Shown here: positions 8,056 through 15,545 of the stretch, piece by piece | Layout: the number at the start of each line of letters is the position of its first letter | Position numbering within the stretch: the stretch's first letter is position 1 | IMG/VR virus record: IMGVR_UViG_3300021083_000035 | Span: 1-40,991 of that record | Source of the DNA: a virus | Strand: one strand, 5' to 3' | Length of the DNA: 40,991 nt | Position numbers and translations under genes: made by a program | Notes under the pieces: generated by a model | The model's database searches: none | What the model saw: only the letters and a program-made list of their open reading frames with translations | What the model was told of the DNA's origin: nothing

Positions 8056-8265
8056 TTAGAAATGTCCACCATCAAAGATTATAGGTCCGGTTTGATGTGA
8101 TTCGGCCACCTTTTCTATCTTTGGCGCAGGCTTCACATTGGCAGTAATCAGCTCGTTAATTTCATCGAGCAATGCTTGAGCATCAACAAAGGTAATCTTG
8201 ATCTCTGGTGATTTTGTTTTCTTAGCATTCTTAACTTTGGCTATGAACTTATTGATCTCAAGCAT
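8056..8265 (-). CDS. small conserved phage protein, 69 aa
   Basis: MLEINKFIAKVKNAKKTKS then a helix AQALLDEINELITANV, a linker rich in proline and lysine, and a C-terminal GPIIFDGGHF. The ribosome site is AAGGAAGA. Overlaps the upstream gene by 8 bases. Function unknown. Confidence 0.7.
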   Translation of the reverse strand: MLEINKFIAKVKNAKKTKSPEIKITFVDAQALLDEINELITANVKPAPKIEKVAESHQTGPIIFDGGHF

Positions 8266-8734
8266 TCTTCTTCCTTTCGGTTTGTAAAGCAGTTCTCATT
8301 TGTAATTCATCTACAAACGGACCCTTATGATTGTACAATTCTAAAGTTGATAGTTTTGGATTTAAGGATGGCATCCATCCTTTTGGGTATTCTAAGCAAT
8401 AATATCCAGCAGAGAAATATATCTTACTACCTTCCTTCTTTACGAATAGTGGTAGAGAATTGCCTTCAATTTCAACTTCGATTGGCGAATCATAATCTAC
8501 AGGAAGGCCTTTGATGAACTTCTCTATATTCCTTTGCTGAAATACTGGTTCAATAATATGACGGAATATGTCTTTGTTAAAATGAATATTTAATTCTTCT
8601 TTGGACTTAAATTCATATTTCACACTCTTCATCAATAGAGTGAATTGTTCTTTACCTTCGTTTAGCATCCCGATCCTTTCATTGTCGTCAGACAATACAA
8701 TCCAGGATTTATCAGTAATAGTCTTTAATTTCAT
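8258..8734 (-). CDS. conserved T4-like phage protein, 158 aa
   Basis: Starts MKLKTITDKSWIVLSDDNER. The pattern KGLPVDYDSP...LPLFVKKEGSKIYFSAGYY...PSLNPKLSTL is, from memory, a conserved uncharacterised protein of aquatic T4-like phages. It overlaps the 5' nuclease gene by 4 bases and is probably co-expressed. Confidence 0.7.
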   Translation of the reverse strand: MKLKTITDKSWIVLSDDNERIGMLNEGKEQFTLLMKSVKYEFKSKEELNIHFNKDIFRHIIEPVFQQRNIEKFIKGLPVDYDSPIEVEIEGNSLPLFVKKEGSKIYFSAGYYCLEYPKGWMPSLNPKLSTLELYNHKGPFVDELQMRTALQTERKKNA

Positions 8735-9777
8735 TCGAGGTCTTGATAATATTTAGAGTTGAACAATGGGGTGAATTGCTGAGCATTGTTTGATATTTTT
8801 GGCAAATTCCACCTTGTGCAGAATTGCAAGAATGCCATTCCTATATTTGGTGCTGAGATATTCTTTCTTGAAACTTGATTTACAATAATATTCTCACACG
8901 ACTCTTTCACACTGTCTGGCTGAGCAGTTAGGTCAATTAGTATTCGATTTCTCTCATAAAGATCCTTTACAATATGGGTCTTTTGGTCAATGTCAACCCA
9001 AGATTGATTCATGAAATTATTCCAATCAAACCCTTTCACATCTTGATTATTATATGCTTCTCTGATCCCAATCTTATCTTTGGTTCCTTTTTCACGAATA
9101 CCGGGATAGGCACTGAATATATAATCAGACGTATCACCACGAATGATTTTCATAAATAATGCGTATCGAAACCAATCCTTTTCTGGTTTGAAATTTGGAT
9201 CTACCTTAGGTGAAGAAATCTTACCATCTTTGACAACGAAACTCAAATTCTTATCTCTGTCATCAGTAATTCCAACATCAGTTAATAGAATATCTTTAAC
9301 TGGATCGTAGATTTTTACATTTGGCGCGAGCAATTGATAGAAGTCACTATCGGAACTGATTAGAATATGATCGTCATCTGGGTGTAATCTAATCCAAGTA
9401 GCAATCATATCATCTGCTTCTGCTCTTGGATTCTGAAGAACAGTCATATTGGTTTTCTGATCAAGAAATTCTACCAAATCATCAAACGCCTCAGTGAGTA
9501 GATCCCTGTCTTCTTTTTCTTTCTCTGTCTTTTGCGCGAATATAACTTTCCTGGATTTCTTGTAATCTTTGTAGATATCATATCGCCACGAATAACCTTC
9601 GGTGAAGAATACCGCATGAGTTCCATTGAAACGATTCCATTCTTTCTTAAGACTATATAACATTAGATGGAATGACAATCCTATCATTCCATCTATACCT
9701 GCGGCAGGATTAACCTGATGTATCATTCTATGGAACAGATTGTGTCCGTCCATGAGTAGAAAGGTTGATTTATTCAT
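8731..9777 (-). CDS. rnh: T4 RNase H-like 5'-3' exonuclease
   Basis: The 348-residue protein has the FEN/5' nuclease order: LLMDGHNLFHR (first metal aspartate), DYKKSRK helical-arch region, EADDMIATW (acidic pair), SSDSDFYQL (metal site) and IIRGDTSDYI (helix-hairpin-helix region). T4 RNase H removes RNA primers from lagging-strand fragments. A strong AGAGGAACAACA precedes the ATG. No CGG codons. Fits with polymerase, clamp and clamp loader elsewhere in the window. Confidence 0.9.
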   Translation of the reverse strand: MNKSTFLLMDGHNLFHRMIHQVNPAAGIDGMIGLSFHLMLYSLKKEWNRFNGTHAVFFTEGYSWRYDIYKDYKKSRKVIFAQKTEKEKEDRDLLTEAFDDLVEFLDQKTNMTVLQNPRAEADDMIATWIRLHPDDDHILISSDSDFYQLLAPNVKIYDPVKDILLTDVGITDDRDKNLSFVVKDGKISSPKVDPNFKPEKDWFRYALFMKIIRGDTSDYIFSAYPGIREKGTKDKIGIREAYNNQDVKGFDWNNFMNQSWVDIDQKTHIVKDLYERNRILIDLTAQPDSVKESCENIIVNQVSRKNISAPNIGMAFLQFCTRWNLPKISNNAQQFTPLFNSKYYQDLE

Positions 9778-9792
9778 TGTTGTTCCTCTTTT

Positions 9793-9987
9793 TTATTTTG
9801 GTCCATAGATATGTCCGTATTTCAATATAAAGGCTAAGAGATCTTCTCTATCCATAAAATGAATTGTTCTATTCACTGGAAAGTGCTTGGCACCTGGAAA
9901 TTCAATTCTCAAAATTTCGCATAATGTAGCAATCTTTTCAAAATTCGGATAAAGAGCGGTTGTTCTAAAATAAATTATCTTTTCCAT
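9793..9987 (-). CDS. KYGHIY-family protein, last copy of the array, 64 aa
   Basis: MEKIIYFRTT..., core CEILRIEFPGAKHF, ending EDLLAFILKYGHIYGPK. The start lies inside the 3' end of the upstream copy (23-base overlap). Function unknown. Confidence 0.75.
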   Translation of the reverse strand: MEKIIYFRTTALYPNFEKIATLCEILRIEFPGAKHFPVNRTIHFMDREDLLAFILKYGHIYGPK

Positions 9988-10162
9988 AGATATGTCCGTA
10001 TTTCAATGTGAAGGCTAAGAGATCTTCTCTATCTATAAAATGGATTATGTCCTGCAACCAGTGATACTTCGACCCCTGGAATTCGGCATTCAATAATTCC
10101 TGTAATTTATTACCTTCTATGAGGGTAGCTACAAACCGAGCACGAAACGAATTACTTGACAT
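9965..10162 (-). CDS. KYGHIY-family protein, 65 aa
   Basis: MSSNSFRARF..., ending EDLLAFTLKYGHIYGKDNLF. The codon for the second arginine is CGG followed by T (10136) and must be read as a normal triplet for the gene to exist. The ATG lies within the 3' end of the 207-aa gene upstream. Confidence 0.75.
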   Translation of the reverse strand: MSSNSFRARFVATLIEGNKLQELLNAEFQGSKYHWLQDIIHFIDREDLLAFTLKYGHIYGKDNLF

Positions 10163-10776
10163 TTCTCTTACCTTTCGGGACTATTTCACCTTCTTGTGAA
10201 TTTAACGCATATTCAGAATCTTCAGTAAAAGTTCCTACACCGTCATACGATTCAAGCGCCACTGCTCTGCATACTTCACTAAACCAAAGATTCACAGTTT
10301 GGTCTGGTTTCATAGCAATATATCCTGCGTCTTCAAGCATCTCAATGAATTTATCATTCCAGTCAAGTTCAAAACTACCTTCTTCGGCTTTTTCTGTTCC
10401 AAATTCTAACTTGACCACTGCCACCCACGGTTCGTCATTAATGGTGGCACTTTCTTTTTCATAGTTAAATCTTGATATCTTATTCTCTTTGTAATCCAAT
10501 TCAAGCAATGCGATTTTCTTTTTCTTCTCATCCTGAATTAGATTTGCCAATCCTCTTTGATATTCACCTAATGATATTTTGAGATATTTAAATTCTATGT
10601 CAAGCAATTTACCTTGATAAACATTGGCCGGTAATGTATCCTTGTGAATCTCGAGTAGTCGAATATCTAAATCATATCCTTCTAATTCATATTCTGCTTT
10701 CAGCGTTTCTCGAGTTTTACCCTTTGTGCCGCCAAGCATAAGGATAGAATGAGAATGGTATGAGTGGTTTTTTCAT
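10152..10776 (-). CDS. conserved phage protein read through a CGGC +1 site, 207 aa
   Basis: The obvious frame starts only at 10739 and has no ribosome site. The true start is probably the ATG at 10776, which overlaps the upstream TGA (ATGA) and reads MKKPLIPFSFYPYAW; it then meets TGG CGGC ACA. Skipping the C at 10731 gives W-G-T and joins GTKGKTRETLKAEYELEG in one 207-residue protein. The rest is helical and charged, ending EIVPKGKRNVK. From memory a similar MKP...PFxF...WG start occurs in aquatic T4-like phages. Function unknown. Confidence 0.75.
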
Positions 10777-11021
10777 TTGAATATATGTCCGTATTTAAGA
10801 ATGAAGGCTGTTAAGTCTTCTTGGTTAGTGAATGTAATTCTGGAGAATGGATATTGCATATGATCATATGGATTCCCTTGTGTTTGATATATTGCACAAT
10901 CTTCGCGGCTTGATCCCGGAAATTCATCATTTAGAATTTCTATTAATTTGTAAATGTCTGACTGTGGTGGTTGCCACCACAGGACGTTTGTATTAAATAT
11001 ATATTTATCTTCATTTGCCAT
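10773..11021 (-). CDS. KYGHIY-family protein, 82 aa
   Basis: MANEDKYIFNTNVLWW..., core LIEILNDEFPGSS, ending EDLTAFILKYGHIFK. Its stop overlaps the start of the 207-aa gene (ATGA). Confidence 0.75.
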   Translation of the reverse strand: MANEDKYIFNTNVLWWQPPQSDIYKLIEILNDEFPGSSREDCAIYQTQGNPYDHMQYPFSRITFTNQEDLTAFILKYGHIFK

Positions 11022-11208
11022 AGATATGTCCGTATTTCAATGTGAAGGCTACTAAATCTTCTTCATTCACAAAAGTGATAATATCACTTGCATAAGTATA
11101 TTCTGCACCAGCGAACTCCTGATCTAAGACAACCACCAAATCTTTGACATGAGGCAAATCACCAACCTGCCGGTATATTGGCCTTGTGAGATATTTATTC
11201 TCTACCAT
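11011..11208 (-). CDS. KYGHIY-family protein, 65 aa
   Basis: MVENKYLTRPIYR..., core LVVVLDQEFAGAEYTY, ending EDLVAFTLKYGHIYGK. The ATG is inside the GHIYG codons of the upstream copy; no Shine-Dalgarno sequence, so translation coupling is likely. Contains one CGGC arginine triplet (11170). Confidence 0.75.
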   Translation of the reverse strand: MVENKYLTRPIYRQVGDLPHVKDLVVVLDQEFAGAEYTYASDIITFVNEEDLVAFTLKYGHIYGK

Positions 11209-11422
11209 AGATATGCCCATATTTCAAAATAAAGACTGTGAGGTCTTCGGATTCCCGAAATCGTATTTTACATGTGACATATTTCACATCACGCGTCTTC
11301 AATAATTTCCATTTCGATTTAGGGAATTCGTCATGGATTAACTTTAGCAATCGTGGTAGTCTATATCCACGATTGTAGAATTCTCTTGTTTCATACCGTT
11401 TTATTTTACTTGACATCATCAT
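11195..11422 (-). CDS. KYGHIY-family protein, 75 aa
   Basis: MMMSSKIKRYETREF..., core LLKLIHDEFPKSKW, ending EDLTVFILKYGHIYGRE. Uses CGG as arginine at 11396 (followed by T) and 11255 (followed by G). Confidence 0.75.
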   Translation of the reverse strand: MMMSSKIKRYETREFYNRGYRLPRLLKLIHDEFPKSKWKLLKTRDVKYVTCKIRFRESEDLTVFILKYGHIYGRE

Positions 11423-11621
11423 AGATATGCCCGTATTTCAGAATAAATACAACCAAATCTTCCGGGGTTTCGAATTTGATTCTATAGAATGGTAGAATAT
11501 AACTATCCATATACTCCCATTCAGCATTGGCAAATTCATTTCTGAGAATTTTCAACAACTCGTCGGTGGCATATTCCCAAATATTCAGGACACGAGTCTC
11601 GAAGATCTTATCTAGGCGCAT
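11406..11621 (-). CDS. KYGHIY-family protein, 71 aa
   Basis: MRLDKIFETRVLN..., core LLKILRNEFANAEWEY, ending EDLVVFILKYGHIYDDVK. Start chosen by analogy with the other copies, at the second ATG of ATGGGCATATCTATG. Confidence 0.75.
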   Translation of the reverse strand: MRLDKIFETRVLNIWEYATDELLKILRNEFANAEWEYMDSYILPFYRIKFETPEDLVVFILKYGHIYDDVK

Positions 11622-11805
11622 AGATATGCCCATATTTCAATATAAAGATTACCAAATCATCACGGTTGGCAAAGGTAATTACATCTTCTGTAAATTCATA
11701 AGTAGCACCCGGAAACTCTCTTTGAAGGATATCAAGTAAATCACCAACACATGGTAGCACGGCATGGTAGTATATGCAACAAGTCCGATACTTATTATCT
11801 TCCAT
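11608..11805 (-). CDS. KYGHIY-family protein, 65 aa
   Basis: MEDNKYRTCCIYY..., core LLDILQREFPGATYEF, ending DDLVIFILKYGHIYAPR. Overlaps both neighbours. Confidence 0.75.
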   Translation of the reverse strand: MEDNKYRTCCIYYHAVLPCVGDLLDILQREFPGATYEFTEDVITFANRDDLVIFILKYGHIYAPR

Positions 11806-12040
11806 AGATATGCCCATATTTCAATACAAATACCAATGCATCATCTTTATCTTCGAATGAAATTAGGTCACATTGATAGGAATATCTGGCACCCGGAAAT
11901 TCACGGTTCAGAATATCAAGTAAATCCTTCTCTAGTTCCAGTTTTTCGTCCCATTGGCGCAGCGTACGAAATATAGCTCGCGTATAGAATTCATATCGTT
12001 GGTAAATTGCCGTAGTAGGTGTCGTGGTAGATGTGGTCAT
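11795..12040 (-). CDS. KYGHIY-family protein, 81 aa
   Basis: Threonine-rich start MTTSTTTPTTAIYQRYEF, core LLDILNREFPGARYSY, ending DDALVFVLKYGHIYGR. Starts inside the KYDHIY codons of the upstream copy. Confidence 0.75.
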   Translation of the reverse strand: MTTSTTTPTTAIYQRYEFYTRAIFRTLRQWDEKLELEKDLLDILNREFPGARYSYQCDLISFEDKDDALVFVLKYGHIYGR

Positions 12041-12221
12041 ATTTAAGAATGAATGCGACTAAGTCTTCTTGATTTGTGAAAGTGATTATATCGTCCATAA
12101 ATTTATAAGTGGCATCAGGAAATTCTCTTCGAAGTATATCCTCAAGCACCTCCGCGCTGGGTCTATTATATTTTTCATATTCTAAAAAGGTAGTTTGATA
12201 TTGAAGATTAGTTTTTATCAT
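11991..12221 (-). CDS. KYGHIY-family protein, 76 aa
   Basis: MIKTNLQYQTTFLEY..., core VLEDILRREFPDATYKF, then EDLVAFILKYDHIYHDTYYG with a C-terminal extension produced by the overlap. Confidence 0.75.
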   Translation of the reverse strand: MIKTNLQYQTTFLEYEKYNRPSAEVLEDILRREFPDATYKFMDDIITFTNQEDLVAFILKYDHIYHDTYYGNLPTI

Positions 12222-12429
12222 AAATGCCGCCATATTTTAAAATAAAGAATGAAAGATCTTCCTCACAACTGAAAGTAATTAAATCCTCTTGATAAACATA
12301 CATAGCATCAGGAAATTCTCTTTGAAGTATATCCTCAAGCACACACGCATCGGGGGCATCAGGAAAAATGCTTCGAGGCATTCCTTGACGCACCAGATAT
12401 ATAGTTCTATATTGAAGACATGGATTCAT
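12208..12429 (-). CDS. KYGHIY-family protein, 73 aa
   Basis: MNPCLQYRTIYLVRQ..., core VLEDILQREFPDAMYVY, ending EDLSFFILKYGGIYDKN. Very close copy of the next gene upstream, so a recent duplication. Confidence 0.75.
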   Translation of the reverse strand: MNPCLQYRTIYLVRQGMPRSIFPDAPDACVLEDILQREFPDAMYVYQEDLITFSCEEDLSFFILKYGGIYDKN

Positions 12430-12641
12430 TCGAAGTGTCTTTTAAAGATATCGCCATATTTTAAAATAAAGAATGAAAGATCTTCCTCACAACTGAAAGT
12501 AATTAAATCATATCGATAGACGTACATGGCATCAGGAAATTCTCTTCGAAGAATACCCTCAAGCACAAAAGCATCGGGGGCCTCGTCGGTTCCTTGACCA
12601 CGCACCAGATATATAGTTCTATATTGAAGATTAGCATTCAT
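12426..12641 (-). CDS. KYGHIY-family protein, first copy of the array, 71 aa
   Basis: MNANLQYRTIYLVRGQ..., core VLEGILRREFPDAMYVY, ending EDLSFFILKYGDIFKRHFE. ATGA overlap with the next copy. Confidence 0.75.
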   Translation of the reverse strand: MNANLQYRTIYLVRGQGTDEAPDAFVLEGILRREFPDAMYVYRYDLITFSCEEDLSFFILKYGDIFKRHFE

Positions 12642-12662
12642 CTATAATCAGATCTTTATAAT

Positions 12663-13604
12663 TCAAGTTCCCATTCCATTGCCAAGTAGATAAAGGTGAG
12701 CACGAATACAAACATTGTATCCACGAGCGATAGTTTCACGTGTAATTTCAGCAGCGTGTTCATTCTGCATTTCTACATCGGCACCGACCGGCATAATCCA
12801 CACTGGCCAGTCCACACCTTCTTCACGAAACATCTTTGTTGCTCTATCGACTTCGCCCCATGTTCGTGTGCTACCATCAACAACATATTTCAATTGACCG
12901 TGACTACTTTCATATGCGTATTTTGCTACAACATCGGGTTTGATAGCATCATCCCATTTTTCACCACTCGCGTGAAGTTTTGGACTTACGCTCCAAAACA
13001 ACTCATTCGCAGCGCGTGATTGATCCATCATTCCGCCAACTACTTGATATCGGTAAAATCGTTCTTCGAGAAATGTTTGGAAGAAGTCTTTCATTGGTCG
13101 TGTACCATTTGTTTCGATTGTAATTTTCACAGGTGCGGTTTTCAGCTCGGCCAATGACTCAACAATATCAACTATGCCTCTCTGATTCATCATCGGTTCA
13201 CCACCTGTGAATACTAAATGTGATTCTTGTTGTGATCCTTCGTGAACAAAATGTCCGGTTGGGTTATACATAGTTTTGTTAAGTTCAATCAACTTCTCGG
13301 CGATTTCCGGCGCAGTATTACTATGTGCAAGATGGCCAAATTTCTTCGCCCAAGAATAAGAACTATCACACCCAGTATGAAAGACTGGCAAATCTTCCAA
13401 TTTTGTAATCTTTTTCACATCAGCATCAAGGTAAGGTAATGTCCAAGTGGATGGATCATTGATGTCTTTCTGACTGAAACCCTTACATTCAAAATTACAC
13501 GACCAAAGACGAACCCACAGACTTGGTTTTCCACAATAAGTGCCTTCACCTTGAAAACTGGAGAAAATTTCACTATATTTAATCTGCCTAATTGCCTTAT
13601 CCAT
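12663..13604 (-). CDS. queE: QueE-like 7-carboxy-7-deazaguanine synthase
   Basis: The 313-residue radical-SAM protein begins YSEIFSSFQGEG, the QueE start, followed by SLWVRLWSCNFECKGF with two of the cluster cysteines and HTGCDSSYSW with a third, a spread arrangement seen, from memory, in phage QueE. FTGGEP and TIETNGT are the SAM-binding strands. QueE makes 7-carboxy-7-deazaguanine from the product of QueD. With QueD (17033) and a DpdA-like enzyme (21118) it points to 7-deazaguanine in phage DNA. QueE may also affect host cell division, as in E. coli. Ribosome site AAGGTAATACA; no CGG codons. Confidence 0.9.
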   Translation of the reverse strand: MDKAIRQIKYSEIFSSFQGEGTYCGKPSLWVRLWSCNFECKGFSQKDINDPSTWTLPYLDADVKKITKLEDLPVFHTGCDSSYSWAKKFGHLAHSNTAPEIAEKLIELNKTMYNPTGHFVHEGSQQESHLVFTGGEPMMNQRGIVDIVESLAELKTAPVKITIETNGTRPMKDFFQTFLEERFYRYQVVGGMMDQSRAANELFWSVSPKLHASGEKWDDAIKPDVVAKYAYESSHGQLKYVVDGSTRTWGEVDRATKMFREEGVDWPVWIMPVGADVEMQNEHAAEITRETIARGYNVCIRAHLYLLGNGMGT

Positions 13605-13656
13605 TGTATTACCTTTCAGAAATTATGAAACCCACATTAGAAACAAACTCGGTACC

Positions 13657-13845
13657 TCAAGCATTTTCATTACCGTACAGAGCCCATAGCAGCAATATAA
13701 CCCAGACCACAAGTGTCCATCCAAAACATAAATTCACTATCATAATTGTTCCTGCGTATTGATGCCAGGTGCTAATTGCTACAATTGATGGCAGGAAATA
13801 AATGCCTATCAGGCACATCGTCAGAATTAGTAACGAAATTATCAT
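13657..13845 (-). CDS. superinfection-immunity-like membrane protein (Imm family), 62 aa
   Basis: Two hydrophobic helices with the signature IYFLPSIVAISTWHQ ... NLCFGWTLVVWVILLLWAL. This matches the superinfection immunity family (T4 Imm type) pattern: YFLP, a short basic turn, then NLxxGWTxxxWxxxLxWAL. Such proteins block DNA entry of related phages. I start at the ATG at 13845. A sister gene lies immediately upstream. Confidence 0.8.
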   Translation of the reverse strand: MIISLLILTMCLIGIYFLPSIVAISTWHQYAGTIMIVNLCFGWTLVVWVILLLWALYGNENA

Positions 13846-13850
13846 TTTAT

Positions 13851-14057
13851 CTACCACCCATCATTTTCAGTGAACGCCCAATATACCACAAAGATCCATC
13901 CTATTATTGTCCATCCAAAAAGGATATTTATTATGAATAGAGAAACGAAATATTTATGATTCTTATTCAACGCTATCCAACTTGGCAACCAGTATAAAGC
14001 AACGGCCGACCCAGCCACTATGAAAGCAACAATATAAGAAATCAGATAATGTGACAT
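13851..14057 (-). CDS. superinfection-immunity-like membrane protein (Imm family), second copy, 68 aa
   Basis: MSHYLISYIVAFIVAG then ALYWLPSWIALNKNH and INILFGWTIIGWIFVVYWAF, the same two-helix Imm pattern as the downstream gene. A longer frame from a TTG at 14084 is possible. The two copies have diverged strongly, suggesting different targets or an old duplication. Confidence 0.8.
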   Translation of the reverse strand: MSHYLISYIVAFIVAGSAVALYWLPSWIALNKNHKYFVSLFIINILFGWTIIGWIFVVYWAFTENDGW

Positions 14058-14128
14058 ATGCTCAAAATCATCCAAATCATCCAAATTAAGGCAATAATGA
14101 CAGATATTATTTCAAAGATGTCTTTCAT
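14042..14128 (-). CDS. 28-aa membrane peptide
   Basis: MKDIFEIISVIIALIWMIWM... is almost entirely one hydrophobic helix. Its ATG overlaps the TGA of the 24-aa lipopeptide gene (ATGA) and its stop lies inside the next Imm gene. The coupled position makes it more than chance, but it is very short. Confidence 0.5.
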   Translation of the reverse strand: MKDIFEIISVIIALIWMIWMILSICHII

Positions 14129-14199
14129 TCTTTGGGATCCGACAGAATAGAACATCCTATCAAAACGCATATCACCACGGCAACAATAAGGAATATCAT
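14125..14199 (-). CDS. 24-aa lipoprotein-like peptide
   Basis: MIFLIVAVVICVLIGC followed by SILSDPKE: a signal helix ending in a lipobox (LIGC). If processed, the mature product would be a 9-residue lipidated peptide. ATGA overlaps on both sides tie it into the immunity cluster. Confidence 0.55.
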   Translation of the reverse strand: MIFLIVAVVICVLIGCSILSDPKE

Positions 14200-14378
14200 T
14201 GTTTATTCCTTAGCCAATCGCCGATAATGTATGGCAGGTTCCATCCAAGAACGAAACCAAATATCGCAGTAATGATGAGTACGCAGTAGCCGTAGCCAAA
14301 TAATGCGCCGGCGATATATCCCATAATACCATTAATCACTATAGTGATGATTAGTCCTGCTATGGAAAATTTATCCAT
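14196..14378 (-). CDS. small membrane protein, 60 aa
   Basis: Two hydrophobic, glycine-rich helices (MGYIAGALFGYGYCVLIITA, FGFVLGWNLPYIIGDW). AAGGAGAAACAGA is a strong ribosome site. First gene after the promoter at 14423-14451, in the same unit as the Imm-like genes. Confidence 0.7.
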   Translation of the reverse strand: MDKFSIAGLIITIVINGIMGYIAGALFGYGYCVLIITAIFGFVLGWNLPYIIGDWLRNKQ

Positions 14379-14422
14379 TCTGTTTCTCCTTTTTATCGAT
14401 CAGACCTATATTGCATTTGTAT

Positions 14423-14451
14423 AGTGTAGCAAATTTACTGAATTCTGTCAA
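14423..14451 (-). promoter_or_regulatory. early promoter of the immunity cluster
   Basis: TTGACA, 17-base spacer ending in TTTGC, TACACT; a near-consensus strong promoter. Confidence 0.8.
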
Positions 14452-14469
14452 GTGGTGTCTGGTAATTTT

Positions 14470-15012
14470 CTAAACTACACCTTTGAGTTTCTCCACGATT
14501 TTACTACATCTCAGAATGTATTCCAGGTCTTCAGCACTCAATGCACCCGAGTCTTTGGCAATGCTAATCAATTCTTCAAACACGGAATCTCTCATTCTTC
14601 TTTTGGTGCCTTCGGTAATGCCTGATGCTTTTTCATATGAAATAGTGAATACATTTGATAAAGATTTGATTGCTTCGTCTTCATTGGTCCCTGAATTCCA
14701 AGTCACTGAGCCGTCGTCATTTATTCTCACAATCTCTTTGTTATTCGAAGAAGTGATTAGCAGTGGTATGTAAGTAGTTGGATTATAATTATACCCGGTA
14801 TAGGCCGTTGATGTGGAATTATACACAGTGCCTGCCTGTGAACCAAGAGAAATCCCTGTATTGTACACGATAGCAGTATTATGAGGATAAGGTGTTATAC
14901 CGGTTGTAGCCATCGTGGTGAGCGGTGTTATTGTGGTGGCGATTGATGCTGTGGTCGGGGTTGATGCCGCAGGTTGGTTTATCGGTGCCGCGGTATTAAA
15001 AATGGTTTGCAT
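14470..15012 (-). CDS. threonine-rich conserved phage protein, 180 aa
   Basis: Start at 15012 (MQTIFNTAAPINQPA) because GGAG lies 8 bases before it. The first 100 residues are rich in T, A, P and Y; the rest has EIVRINDDGSVTWNSG and a helical tail EDLEYILRCSKIVEKLK. From memory, the sequence RINxDGxVTW occurs in an uncharacterised protein of T4-like cyanophages, possibly virion-associated. Confidence 0.65.
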   Translation of the reverse strand: MQTIFNTAAPINQPAASTPTTASIATTITPLTTMATTGITPYPHNTAIVYNTGISLGSQAGTVYNSTSTAYTGYNYNPTTYIPLLITSSNNKEIVRINDDGSVTWNSGTNEDEAIKSLSNVFTISYEKASGITEGTKRRMRDSVFEELISIAKDSGALSAEDLEYILRCSKIVEKLKGVV

Positions 15013-15040
15013 TAGGGTTCTCCATAAACTTTTCTTGATG

Positions 15041-15508
15041 TTATTTTCTTTCATTTGTCAATTCCCAAGGATACTTCTGCCATTCGGCATTGTTAATTAC
15101 TTCACCAATATAGTCTGGTATATATATCGAATTATATCTCATCTGTAAAGAGGCAGTCTTAATTCTTGATAAATTCAAATTTGGAATTGTGTCAAAGCAT
15201 TTCTGAAGTTTAACAAAAGTAGATCCAGTGTCACAAATTTCATCAACAATGACTATCCTACTTCCTGGTGCCGAACTGATAATTTGATATATTTCATCAC
15301 AGTCGCACAATGGATCTACATACTCAGTCTTAGTCGGGGTCAATGAAGTGAATCCACAATCGAAATAATGACTTAGCATCACTCCCGGAATTAAACCACC
15401 ACGAGCAATACCTACTACTAGAGTAGGAATAAAATCAGTTGATTGTAATTGACTTGCTATTGTTTCGACCAACAATGTAATGTGATCAAAAGTGATATCA
15501 GTTGCCAT
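15041..15508 (-). CDS. phosphoribosyltransferase
   Basis: Start at 15508 (MATDITFDHI), giving 155 residues. LVVGIARGGLIPGVMLSHY is the N-terminal strand-loop of type I PRTs and VIVDEICDTGST is the PRPP-binding motif. Closest in feel to xanthine/hypoxanthine PRTs. It could salvage purines for DNA synthesis or feed deazaguanine chemistry nearby; the latter is speculation. Overlaps both neighbours slightly. Confidence 0.85.
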   Translation of the reverse strand: MATDITFDHITLLVETIASQLQSTDFIPTLVVGIARGGLIPGVMLSHYFDCGFTSLTPTKTEYVDPLCDCDEIYQIISSAPGSRIVIVDEICDTGSTFVKLQKCFDTIPNLNLSRIKTASLQMRYNSIYIPDYIGEVINNAEWQKYPWELTNERK

Positions 15509-15545
15509 TCTTTTCTCTCTTATAAGGATAATTTCAAACTCATTT

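Larger units (their letters stand above)
9793..12641 (-). repeat. tandem array of 11 overlapping paralogous mini-genes
   Basis: Eleven genes of 64-82 codons share a core (D/N)ILxxEFPxAxYxY, a middle DxITFxxxEDL and an end FILKYGHIYG. Except for one interruption by the 207-aa gene (10152-10776), each start codon lies within the last codons of the gene before it, in the DNA AAATATGGGCATATCTATGG or a close variant. The conserved protein motif therefore also carries the next start codon. Confidence 0.85.

Noticed and set aside
10995-11008. GATAAATATA late-promoter match
   Set aside because: It is the coding sequence for DKYI in an array gene and does not precede a gene start at a sensible distance.
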